From: Patescibacteria group bacterium
GTDB taxonomy: Bacteria > Patescibacteriota > Microgenomatia > Levybacterales > UBA12049
DNA: 10,342 nt
Reading direction: 5' to 3'
NCBI GenBank assembly: GCA_018900295.1
Contig: JAHIGH010000030.1
Location: forward strand, 1 to 10,342
Shown: one piece after another, positions 1-4,579 of the stretch
Numbering within the stretch: position 1 is the first letter of the stretch
How the letters are laid out: each line of letters starts with the position of its first letter
Translations under genes and position numbers: made by a program
The notes under the pieces: generated by a model
Told to the model about the DNA's origin: nothing
The model's database searches: none
Seen by the model: only the letters and a program-made list of their open reading frames with translations

Positions 1-119
1 CTTATCGTAACATAAAAGACGCGAAGCGAAGGGAACTGTATTTAAAATCTAATAAGGGAAGAACTACCATTTTGACAATGCTCAAAAAATATTTTGAAGA
101 AGAAAAAGAGAAGGTGTAA
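1..119 (+). CDS. GIY-YIG nuclease-like protein, 3' end only
   Basis: Reading from position 3, an open frame of 38 codons runs to TAA at 117-119; the 5' part lies outside the window. The residues DAKRRELYLKSNKGR followed by a terminal LKKYF-type helix match the C-terminal half of small (about 80-95 residue) UvrC-type GIY-YIG domain proteins. In these, the Glu of the RRE segment is the metal-binding catalytic residue, and it is present here. The family includes structure-specific or homing-type DNA nucleases, but most small stand-alone members have no known role. The fragment shares the same order of conserved residues with the frame that follows at 118-366, so the two are old tandem paralogues. 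The catalytic N-terminal GIY and YIG motifs cannot be checked because they are off the window. Confidence 0.65.
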   Translation, partial: YRNIKDAKRRELYLKSNKGRTTILTMLKKYFEEEKEKV

Positions 120-366
120 ACCTATTCCAAATGGAAGGTGGAAATCTTATATTGGATACTCAGAAAATTTAAAAACAAGAAATTCTGCACATAATAATGG
201 TGAAGTTACTTCCACAAAGGCATATCGCCCTTTAGATCTTATCCACTATGAAGCGTACAAAAATGAAAAAGATGCAAAAAGAATAGAAAACTATTTCAAA
301 ACAACAAAAGGAAAAATTACATTAAAAATAATGTTGAAAGAATATTTCATTAAAAATAAAGAATAG
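94..366 (+). pseudogene. N-terminally truncated GIY-YIG protein (tandem copy remnant)
   Basis: This frame (TTG at 94, TAA at 364-366, 90 codons) carries a recognisable GIY-YIG domain from about residue 11. It has the YIGY motif at residues 19-22, the LKTR arginine at 26-29, STKAYRP, and DAKRIENYFKTTKG with the catalytic-type Glu. The first strand, which should read like YVYVLKS and supply the GIY tyrosine, is missing. It is replaced by a lysine-rich stretch that is simply another frame of the upstream gene's 3' end, with a 26-nt overlap. The only possible start is a TTG inside the preceding gene, with no ribosome binding site, and no other frame supplies the lost segment. I read it as a relic of a tandem duplication with deletion at the junction near position 118. 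A divergent but expressed protein is possible; nuclease activity is unlikely without the GIY tyrosine. Confidence 0.6.
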
Positions 367-388
367 ATATCAAGTCAAACTACACAAG

Positions 389-559
389 GGTATTAGTTGC
401 TGAGATTACCCCTTTGTCATCCCGACCGACCGAAGGGAGTGGAGGGATCTCACGCCACTGTGCTTGAATTATTACACTATGGTATGAGATTCCTCGACTT
501 CGCTTCGCTCGGAATGACAATTTGAGGCAAAAGTGGGGGTAATGTCGGTATTAGTTGTT
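389..559. mobile_element. MITE-like palindromic element with flanking direct repeats
   Basis: A non-coding palindromic unit occupies about 402-546. Its long arms are 414-452 (starting TTGTCATCCCGACC, ending GGGATCTCA) and 485-520 (TGAGATTCCTCGA to GGAATGACAA), which are imperfect reverse complements. Outside these, short terminal inverted repeats are present: GAGATTACCCC at 402-412 and GGGGTAATGTC at 536-546 (one mismatch). The whole is bracketed by a direct repeat, GGTATTAGTTGCT at 389-401 and GGTATTAGTTGTT at 547-559 (12 of 13 identical). That is the layout expected of a miniature inverted-repeat element with a target duplication. The core resembles the TCATTCCGAGCGAAG-type palindromic repeats found in many bacterial genomes (from memory, not searched). 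No transposase is encoded, so any movement would need one elsewhere in the genome. Confidence 0.6.
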
Positions 560-770
560 ATTTGTAAAAATTTAGGCACAACAAATTTTATTATTTAATT
601 TTGGAGATTAATTTTTATTTATTATTTTAATTTGTTGTACCCCTAATTTTATTTTTTATTTGTAGTTTATAGTTATTTGTATTTATTTTTCGTGGGGATT
701 ATTTTTATATATTTTTTATATTTAGTTTTCTCCGTTTTTTTATATTTTTATGTTAGTAAAGTGCTAAATA
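560..770. other. Gene-free, extremely T-rich stretch
   Basis: Both strands are closed by frequent stops and no coding frame is seen. The + strand is dominated by long T and TA runs, for example around 600-630, 650-690 and 700-750. Apart from the inverted repeat at 571-646 it shows no clear signal. It could act as a bent or easily melted DNA segment or as decayed sequence; nothing in it decides between these. Confidence 0.5.
571..646. repeat. Inverted repeat ACAACAAATT / AATTTGTTGT
   Basis: ACAACAAATT at 578-587 is an exact reverse complement of AATTTGTTGT at 629-638, separated by about 41 nt of T-rich sequence. The similarity continues weakly outward (TTTAGGC at 571-577 against CCCCTAA at 640-646). 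It might mark the ends of a small decayed element or form a long hairpin in RNA. No function can be assigned. Confidence 0.35.
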
Positions 771-787
771 TCTTACATAAGTAAGAT
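770..787. promoter_or_regulatory. Perfect short hairpin/operator-like palindrome
   Basis: ATCTTAC (770-776) and GTAAGAT (781-787) form a perfect 7-bp inverted repeat with a 4-nt centre. It ends 8 nt upstream of a TATAAT box at 796-801, so it covers the place where a -35 contact would lie. That position suits an operator for the upstream candidate promoter, but no regulator is known. Confidence 0.35.
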
Positions 788-795
788 GCATAGAG

Positions 796-801
796 TATAA
801 T
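796..801 (+). promoter_or_regulatory. Candidate distal -10 box (TATAAT)
   Basis: A consensus TATAAT lies here, without a good -35 box 17 nt upstream and without an extended TG. If used, it would give a leader of roughly 90 nt before the gene at 898. The first part of that leader (811-850) is much richer in G and C (22 of 40) than its surroundings. A nearer, better promoter exists at 859-886, so this one is tentative. Confidence 0.3.
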
Positions 802-858
802 ACAAACGTTGTCCAGTCCTGCCAGCCAAATTACGCACGCAAACGGCATATTATTAAT

Positions 859-886
859 TTGACTTATTAACTATAGTTGGTATAAG
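859..886 (+). promoter_or_regulatory. Promoter of the 898-1800 gene with palindrome in its spacer
   Basis: TTGACT (859-864) is followed after 16 nt by TATAAG (881-886), preceded by TGG, so it has both a -35 and an extended -10. The predicted transcript start near 893 is only about 5 nt from the ATG at 898, giving an almost leaderless mRNA. The spacer contains a perfect 10-bp palindrome, AACTATAGTT (869-878), a plausible site for a repressor. Confidence 0.55.
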
Positions 887-897
887 CTTAAATACAG

Positions 898-1800
898 ATG
901 AATATTAAAAGATTATTACTGGCATTGTCCCTTTTTTCTATTAGCCTTTTTATTCCAAAAACTGCACAAGCATTTGATTTACAAGAAGCATTAACTTCGG
1001 GAGACTCAATTGTAGTAAAAATACAGGAGGGAATTGAATATTTCTTCGCTTTTAAAGTCGAAAATAAAGTAGCAGTATTGGAAAAGCATGCTGAGAAAAG
1101 ATTAACCATGGCTCAGGGTTATGCCGAGAAAGGAAATAATGAAAAAGTGCAAAACCTGATGCAAAATTATCTTCAAATAAAAGAAAGGCAAAATAATTTA
1201 TTGGGAAAAACTGATAATGAAAAAGTTTTGGGAGAAGTTGAAGAAAGAACAATATACCAGCAAAAAACAATGGAAGAGATTAAGACAAAAATTGATGAGG
1301 ACGGAAAACAGAATATTATTCAGGTTCAAGAACGGGTTGTTAATCAAGTTGCAGAAAGAATAGTTGAAATTAATGGAACAAAAGGGCAAACTGAATTTTT
1401 TCAAAAAGTTGAACATATATGGGCACCTGGGACAGGACCTGGAGGAGAAGCTGGAACAAATTTTGCGCCCGGAACTTCAGGTACAGGTAATGGTGGCGTA
1501 GTTATTAAAGGTGGATCAATGCAATTTGCTCCGGGGACGTCTGGTGGTGAAACTAGTGGCGTAGTTATTGAAGGTGGATCTGGACAGTTTGCGCCCGGAA
1601 CTTCGGCTGGTGGAGCTAGTGGGGCAGATATCAAAACCGTAGAAGTAAAAACCGGTGGAGGTTCAGACAACGGTGGCGGAACAACTGTAGAAGGCGGAAA
1701 TCCAAGCAATACTTCAGGAGGCAATACTGTAGAGGGCGGAAGTCAAAATGCGGATTCTGGCACTTCTTCTGATGGCAGTAAAACGTGGATTGACCCCTAA
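898..1800 (+). CDS. Secreted helical protein with Gly-rich repeat tail (DUF5667-like)
   Basis: The 300-residue product starts with a clear signal peptide: Lys/Arg at residues 4-5, a hydrophobic core at 6-20 and a likely cleavage after AQA at residue 25. Residues about 38-105 are helical and charged, with the pattern IEYFFAFKVENKVA followed by EKRLTMAQGYAEKGN. This resembles DUF5667, a domain of unknown function seen in secreted proteins of several bacterial groups (judged by eye). Residues 106-172 continue as a Glu/Lys-rich, coiled-coil-like region. From residue 175 the protein becomes Gly/Ser/Thr-rich. Three 21-residue units begin with FAPGTS at residues 189, 210 and 231, foreshadowed by WAPGT at 175, and the remainder to 300 is Gly/Asn/Ser-rich and probably disordered. 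There is no C-terminal membrane anchor or sortase motif, so it is released or held by other contacts. The function is unknown; a surface or extracellular structural role is my inference. The start at 898 is fixed by the signal peptide and the adjacent promoter. Confidence 0.8.
   Translation: MNIKRLLLALSLFSISLFIPKTAQAFDLQEALTSGDSIVVKIQEGIEYFFAFKVENKVAVLEKHAEKRLTMAQGYAEKGNNEKVQNLMQNYLQIKERQNNLLGKTDNEKVLGEVEERTIYQQKTMEEIKTKIDEDGKQNIIQVQERVVNQVAERIVEINGTKGQTEFFQKVEHIWAPGTGPGGEAGTNFAPGTSGTGNGGVVIKGGSMQFAPGTSGGETSGVVIEGGSGQFAPGTSAGGASGADIKTVEVKTGGGSDNGGGTTVEGGNPSNTSGGNTVEGGSQNADSGTSSDGSKTWIDP
1462..1650 (+). repeat. Three in-frame 63-bp repeats inside the secreted protein gene
   Basis: Units begin at 1462, 1525 and 1588, each starting with TTTGC and encoding FAPGTS. 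The first two share GGCGTAGTTATT followed by GGTGGATC; the third diverges in its second half. The unit length is a multiple of three, so gain or loss of units would keep the frame. DNA identity is strongest between units 1 and 3 at the start (GCGCCCGGAACTTC) and between units 1 and 2 in the middle, suggesting past exchange between units. Confidence 0.75.
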
Positions 1801-1893
1801 AAAACTTATTAATCAGCTTTAAGAGTATAATTAGCCATAAAACAGGTTCTAATAGAGTCCAATACCCGCAGCTTTTTAGAAATCATTTCCTTT

Positions 1894-1902
1894 TGATATA
1901 AT
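1894..1902 (+). promoter_or_regulatory. Extended -10 promoter, leaderless GTG start
   Basis: TGATATAAT forms a consensus extended -10 element. The expected start of transcription, about 7 nt downstream, falls at position 1909, which is the first base of the GTG start codon of the pentapeptide-repeat gene. No -35 box is evident. Confidence 0.6.
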
Positions 1903-1908
1903 TACCGT

Positions 1909-2508
1909 GTGGTCTATAAAAATAAAATATTTTCGGATGATGAAATAAAAGGACAAGAATTTATTGACTCCCAATTTGTTAACTGCAAATTCGTTAATAC
2001 CGGATTACGATTTACATCTTTTAACAAATGTGAATTTAATACGTGCGATTTGTCTTCAGTGCATTTTGACCTAACTTCCTTTAAAAAATGCAATTTCCCC
2101 GAAAGTAAATTGAGTAATTTAGATTTTTCAGAAGTCAATGTGAAAGACTGCAGTTTTTCCAAGACAGTAATGAGAAACTGTGTTTTACAACAGCTCAAAG
2201 CAGGAAGTAATAACGAGAAAAAGAAATTTAATTTATCAAGTTCTATATTTACGCAAACAGAATTAGCGGGAACAATATTTTTTCTTTGTGAATTAAAAGG
2301 GGTTAATTTTCAGAAGGCAAACTTGGAAAATGTTGTCTTTGATAGATGTAATTTAAAAGAAGCAAACCTGACAAATGCGAATATCCGTGGAACAAATTTT
2401 ACTGATAGTAGAATGGAAAATACGATATTAGATATTGAAGGATTCATTATATTTGGAAACTCAAAAGGTTTTATATTAGAGCAACAAAATGTCGAGAAAC
2501 AAAAGTAA
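1909..2508 (+). CDS. Pentapeptide-repeat protein
   Basis: The 199-residue product is built almost entirely of five-residue repeats with a Phe or Leu at the centre of every fifth position, for example FIDSQFVNCKFVN, CNFPESKLSNLDF and ANLTNANIRGTNF. Such repeats fold into a right-handed quadrilateral beta-helix. There are two blocks, about residues 17-95 and 107-174, separated by a charged linker (residues 96-106, GSNNEKKK). A C-terminal cap ends in LDIEGFIIFGNSKGFIL. No signal peptide or membrane segment is seen, so it is probably cytoplasmic. Known members include DNA-gyrase-protecting DNA mimics, but most have no known role, and nothing here shows gyrase binding. GTG at 1909 is chosen as the start because no ATG is available before the repeats and the extended -10 box lies 6 nt upstream. 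Repeat regularity falls in the first block, where Cys and Phe replace many of the usual Ala and Leu residues. Confidence 0.8.
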   Translation: MVYKNKIFSDDEIKGQEFIDSQFVNCKFVNTGLRFTSFNKCEFNTCDLSSVHFDLTSFKKCNFPESKLSNLDFSEVNVKDCSFSKTVMRNCVLQQLKAGSNNEKKKFNLSSSIFTQTELAGTIFFLCELKGVNFQKANLENVVFDRCNLKEANLTNANIRGTNFTDSRMENTILDIEGFIIFGNSKGFILEQQNVEKQK

Positions 2509-2540
2509 GTTCGATAAAAAATACTCAGATTGTATGCAAA

Positions 2541-2590
2541 TAAGCCCAGGGTGCTTCCGCTCATCAGTACTGAAATCGTCCGCGATCCCC
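2541..2590. other. GC-rich structured island between two genes
   Basis: This 50-bp stretch has 29 G or C, far above the AT-rich sequence on both sides. It holds a perfect palindrome TCAGTACTGA (2564-2573) and, right after it, ATCG-TCCG-CGAT (2575-2586). It lies between the end of the pentapeptide gene and the promoter at 2630, where a terminator or regulatory RNA might sit, but no U-run follows. The function is unknown. Confidence 0.3.
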
Positions 2591-2629
2591 AACTTTTTAG
2601 ATAATCTAAATGCATTATGTTAGTATTCC

Positions 2630-2638
2630 TGATATAAT
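2630..2638 (+). promoter_or_regulatory. Extended -10 promoter of the small membrane protein
   Basis: TGATATAAT matches the extended -10 consensus and is identical to the element before the pentapeptide gene. Transcription would start near 2645, about 13 nt before the ATG at 2658. No -35 box is seen. Confidence 0.5.
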
Positions 2639-2657
2639 TTTTAGATAACGCTTATTT

Positions 2658-2996
2658 ATGTATAGACTTAGGAAAAAACACAGGAAGCACATGGATAAAA
2701 AATTACTGTTTAAATTGAGAATGTATTTCGTTATATCCTCTGTTTTATTAGGAATAGTTTTATTTGAAGTACTATCTGGCAGAGTCAGTTTTTTACTTGC
2801 AATGATAGGACTTATTATTGGGGTTACGATTGGAGTTGTCGCCGCAAGAATGCTTCTTCTTTCCTGGCACCATGAAGCGAAATTGATTCGAATCATGGTA
2901 TACCCCTCTGCTTTCAAATTGCAAAAAAGTATAATACCTAACGAAGCAATCATTACATTACGTTTATATTTCTATATCAGCCCAATTCCCATTTGA
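2658..2996 (+). CDS. Small two-helix membrane protein, unknown function
   Basis: The 112-residue product begins with a strongly basic segment (RLRKKHRKH) and has two hydrophobic segments, about residues 23-40 and 44-68, joined by a tight turn (LSGR). The short basic N terminus and the charged WHHEAK after helix two suggest both ends face the cytoplasm. The last 40 residues (from about 73) look irregular and lack any recognisable domain, so the original tail may have been lost or altered; this is only an impression. ATG at 2658 follows the extended -10 box closely. An alternative ATG at 2691 has an AGGAAG three nt before it and would give a 101-residue protein that still keeps both helices. 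The next gene is convergent (ung, 3072). I do not recognise the family with confidence. Confidence 0.6.
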   Translation: MYRLRKKHRKHMDKKLLFKLRMYFVISSVLLGIVLFEVLSGRVSFLLAMIGLIIGVTIGVVAARMLLLSWHHEAKLIRIMVYPSAFKLQKSIIPNEAIITLRLYFYISPIPI

Positions 2997-3007
2997 AAGC
3001 TACGGTA

Positions 3008-3017
3008 GGTATATACC
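3008..3017. repeat. Palindrome GGTATATACC in convergent gap
   Basis: A perfect 10-bp palindrome lies in the 75-bp gap between the convergent membrane-protein and ung genes. A GGTATATA half-copy recurs at 3044-3051. No U-run makes it a convincing terminator. Confidence 0.3.
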
Positions 3018-3071
3018 AAATTTTTGCAAAATGATTGCGGAGTGGTATATATGCGCCATTGAGCTTGACAA

Positions 3072-3737
3072 TTAATGCCAGTCAATAGGCGGAATGTCGC
3101 GCGAGACAAGATATTCATTGCACTTACTAAAATGATGATTACCAAAGAAAAGCGACGCGGAATAAGGAGAAGGGTGTGCGGATGCGAGTACCAAATTCTG
3201 ACTTCTATCAATAGCAGATCCCTTTGTTTGAGCATATTTTCCCCATAACAAATAAACTATATTTTTCCTTTGCGCGTTGAGAGCTTGAATTACCGCGTCA
3301 GTAAAATGCTCCCATCCTATGCCGCTATGCGACGCGGGAGTATTTGCGAGAACAGTCAATACGCTATTGAGCATAAGAACTCCTTGAGATGCCCAGCGGG
3401 AGAGATCGCCTGACGAAGATGGGCTTATTCCTAGATCATTGTGAATTTCCTTATAAATATTCTTCAGAGAAGGAGGGAGAGCCACACCGTCATCAACGGA
3501 AAAAGACAAGCCGTTCGCCTGACACAGTCCATGGTACGGATCTTGTCCGACAATGACTACCTTTACGCTATTAAATGGACACAAGTCAAATGCCCGAAAA
3601 ATATTTGGAGCGGGCGGATATACTTTTTTGGTAATATATTGACCGCGAATACTTGCGCAAAGTTGTTTCCAATATACTTTTGCAAATTCTTTTTCCAACG
3701 CGATTTTCCATGTTGGATCTATTTTTACTTCTCTCAT
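3072..3737 (-). CDS. ung: Uracil-DNA glycosylase, family 1
   Basis: The 221-residue enzyme removes uracil from DNA, arising from cytosine deamination or dUMP misincorporation, and starts base excision repair. The family-1 signatures are intact. GQDPYHG lies at residues 64-70 with the catalytic Asp at 66, and HPSPYSA has the catalytic-loop His at 188, matching Asp64 and His187 of E. coli Ung. VYLLWGKYAQ before the second motif and LNSVLTV with its uracil-contacting Asn are also present. Length is typical. The start is ATG at 3737 (MREVKIDP). A longer reading from TTG at 3767 is rejected because that codon abuts the TATAAT box at 3757-3762, so those bases would be promoter. No Shine-Dalgarno sequence is visible. 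It is transcribed divergently to nothing nearby: vapBC lies upstream on the same strand and the small membrane protein is convergent. Confidence 0.96.
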   Translation of the reverse strand: MREVKIDPTWKIALEKEFAKVYWKQLCASIRGQYITKKVYPPAPNIFRAFDLCPFNSVKVVIVGQDPYHGLCQANGLSFSVDDGVALPPSLKNIYKEIHNDLGISPSSSGDLSRWASQGVLMLNSVLTVLANTPASHSGIGWEHFTDAVIQALNAQRKNIVYLLWGKYAQTKGSAIDRSQNLVLASAHPSPYSASLFFGNHHFSKCNEYLVSRDIPPIDWH

Positions 3738-3756
3738 GATTTTTATCTCATTAAGA

Positions 3757-3785
3757 ATTATACTCAAAATACCGGACTATAACAA
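3757..3785 (-). promoter_or_regulatory. Promoter of ung
   Basis: Reading the minus strand, TTGTTA (3785-3780) is followed after exactly 17 nt by TATAAT (3762-3757). Transcription would begin near 3750, about 13 nt before the ATG at 3737. An ATG between them (minus strand, about 3748) opens only a two-codon frame. Confidence 0.6.
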
Positions 3786-3826
3786 AATAATTAAAAACAC
3801 CCAAAAAACACGAAATCCAAGTACGG

Positions 3827-4219
3827 TTAAGGCTCTTTTACGGTAATTGTTTTTATTGAGGATAGTTTCTTATCATAAGTATATAGCGACATATTTCCTA
3901 ATTCCGCAACCGCCGCAAGGTATGCGTCTATGTATGATATATTATTATCTTCCCAAAATATTAACGCGCGATTGATAAGAAATGCATTGCATTCGACACT
4001 TTCTACATAAATTAATGCTTTAATTTTATAAGTAATTTCCTTTTTATCTAAAGCATAATATGAGTTTAAAACCCAAATAATTTCTGCGATAACTATGTCT
4101 AAGAGAATATTTTTATTATTTTTATTTTTTAATAATCGCTCTACTCGTGCCACTTTTTGAGGATCATCATTAACCAGAAAGCGGATAATTAAATTTGTAT
4201 CAATTAGATTTTTTGACAT
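3827..4219 (-). CDS. PIN-domain toxin, VapC family
   Basis: The 130-residue product has the four acidic residues of a PIN-domain ribonuclease in the usual order. They are Asp7 in LIDTNL, Glu46 in IAEIIWVL, Asp98 in YIDAYLAA and Asp116 in YTYDKKL. PIN toxins of type II systems cleave RNA, commonly tRNA or rRNA, with Mg2+ when freed from their antitoxin; the target here is unknown. Length matches the family (about 130). The ATG lies inside the last codons of the antitoxin gene (20-nt overlap in another frame), so the toxin is probably translated by coupling with the antitoxin and made in step with it. All four catalytic acids are present, so the toxin looks active. Confidence 0.92.
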   Translation of the reverse strand: MSKNLIDTNLIIRFLVNDDPQKVARVERLLKNKNNKNILLDIVIAEIIWVLNSYYALDKKEITYKIKALIYVESVECNAFLINRALIFWEDNNISYIDAYLAAVAELGNMSLYTYDKKLSSIKTITVKEP

Positions 4220-4451
4220 ATTTCACTAAAATTGCGTCTGTTACTGCTTTTTCCATAGCATCTATATCAAAAGGCTTACTTGATTTAATTGATCCTTTCA
4301 AACTAAAAAAATCTACAACAGGCTTGATAGATACTTCATTATTATTAACTTCAAAAACAATTTTTGAATTTGTCTTGATTCCCAATTTCCGTCGAATTAC
4401 TGCGGGAATAGTAGCTTGCCCTTTTTGTGTTACGGATGTAATAAATTGCAT
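4200..4451 (-). CDS. AbrB/SpoVT-fold antitoxin (VapB type)
   Basis: This 83-residue protein has an N-terminal swapped-hairpin DNA-binding domain at residues 4-45. It includes the hallmark SVTQKGQATIPAVIRRKLGI and the strand pair KIVFEVNNNEVSIKP. Residues 48-75 (FFSLKGS through MEKAVTDAI) form the segment that in such antitoxins wraps the toxin and blocks its active site. It is the first gene of the pair and its TGA stop at 4202-4200 lies inside the toxin gene. Antitoxins of this fold usually repress their own promoter, and the promoter just upstream carries palindromic ACTAT/ATAGT sites. The ATG at 4451 begins 6 nt after the -10 box, so the mRNA should be leaderless. Confidence 0.92.
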   Translation of the reverse strand: MQFITSVTQKGQATIPAVIRRKLGIKTNSKIVFEVNNNEVSIKPVVDFFSLKGSIKSSKPFDIDAMEKAVTDAILVKYVKKSN

Positions 4452-4457
4452 GCCATT

Positions 4458-4494
4458 ACTTTATCACGTTACTATTAAATAGTCAATATAGTAA
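4458..4494 (-). promoter_or_regulatory. vapBC promoter with palindromic operator
   Basis: On the minus strand TTGACT (4486-4481) and TAAAGT (4463-4458) are 17 nt apart, with TGA directly before the -10. The +1 site would fall at or next to the ATG at 4451. The core is covered by a perfect 13-bp palindrome, ACTATTAAATAGT (4471-4483). A further ATAGTAA at 4488-4494 pairs with TTACTAT at 4469-4475, giving three ACTAT/ATAGT half-sites within 26 bp across the -35 box. Binding by the antitoxin-toxin complex here would block polymerase. Confidence 0.6.
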
Positions 4495-4518
4495 TACATC
4501 TGCAACAATTACATCACT

Positions 4519-4549
4519 CCAATCAGAAAGAGCCCTTACGGCTGACTGG
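4519..4549 (-). terminator. Hairpin downstream of the unknown gene; weak terminator candidate
   Basis: CCAATCAG (4519-4526) and CTGACTGG (4542-4549) pair as RNA with one G-U, and GG/CC pairs extend the stem across a bulge. It lies 30 nt after the stop of the gene at 4580-5323 and before the vapBC promoter. There is no run of U, so termination is uncertain. Confidence 0.3.
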
Positions 4550-4579
4550 AATCGACCTGAAGAAGATGCACAGGCGTGA

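Noticed and set aside
414..520. Reading the long palindrome as an ordinary rho-independent terminator of the GIY-YIG genes
   Set aside because: Arms of 36-39 nt with a 32-nt centre, no U-run after the stem, and flanking direct repeats fit a mobile element better.
1462..1650. CRISPR-like spaced repeats
   Set aside because: The repeats are contiguous, in frame within a coding gene, 63 bp long and without spacers.
1401..1724. Minus-strand 107-codon Pro-rich frame
   Set aside because: It is the mirror image of the Gly-rich repeat tail on the plus strand (Gly codons read as Pro) and has no start signals.
2555..2595. Hammerhead-ribozyme-like core CTGATGAG on the minus strand
   Set aside because: No GAAA follows a stem II, and no cleavage-site triplet with stems I and III can be drawn.
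3738..3767. N-terminal extension of ung from a TTG at 3767
   Set aside because: The extension overlaps a TTGTTA-17-TATAAT promoter (3785-3757), and Ung of normal length starts at the ATG at 3737.
4200..4202. Possible alternative code with TGA read as Gly (as in Gracilibacteria)
   Set aside because: TGA ends the antitoxin and the small membrane protein at sensible positions and no conserved protein here contains an in-frame TGA.
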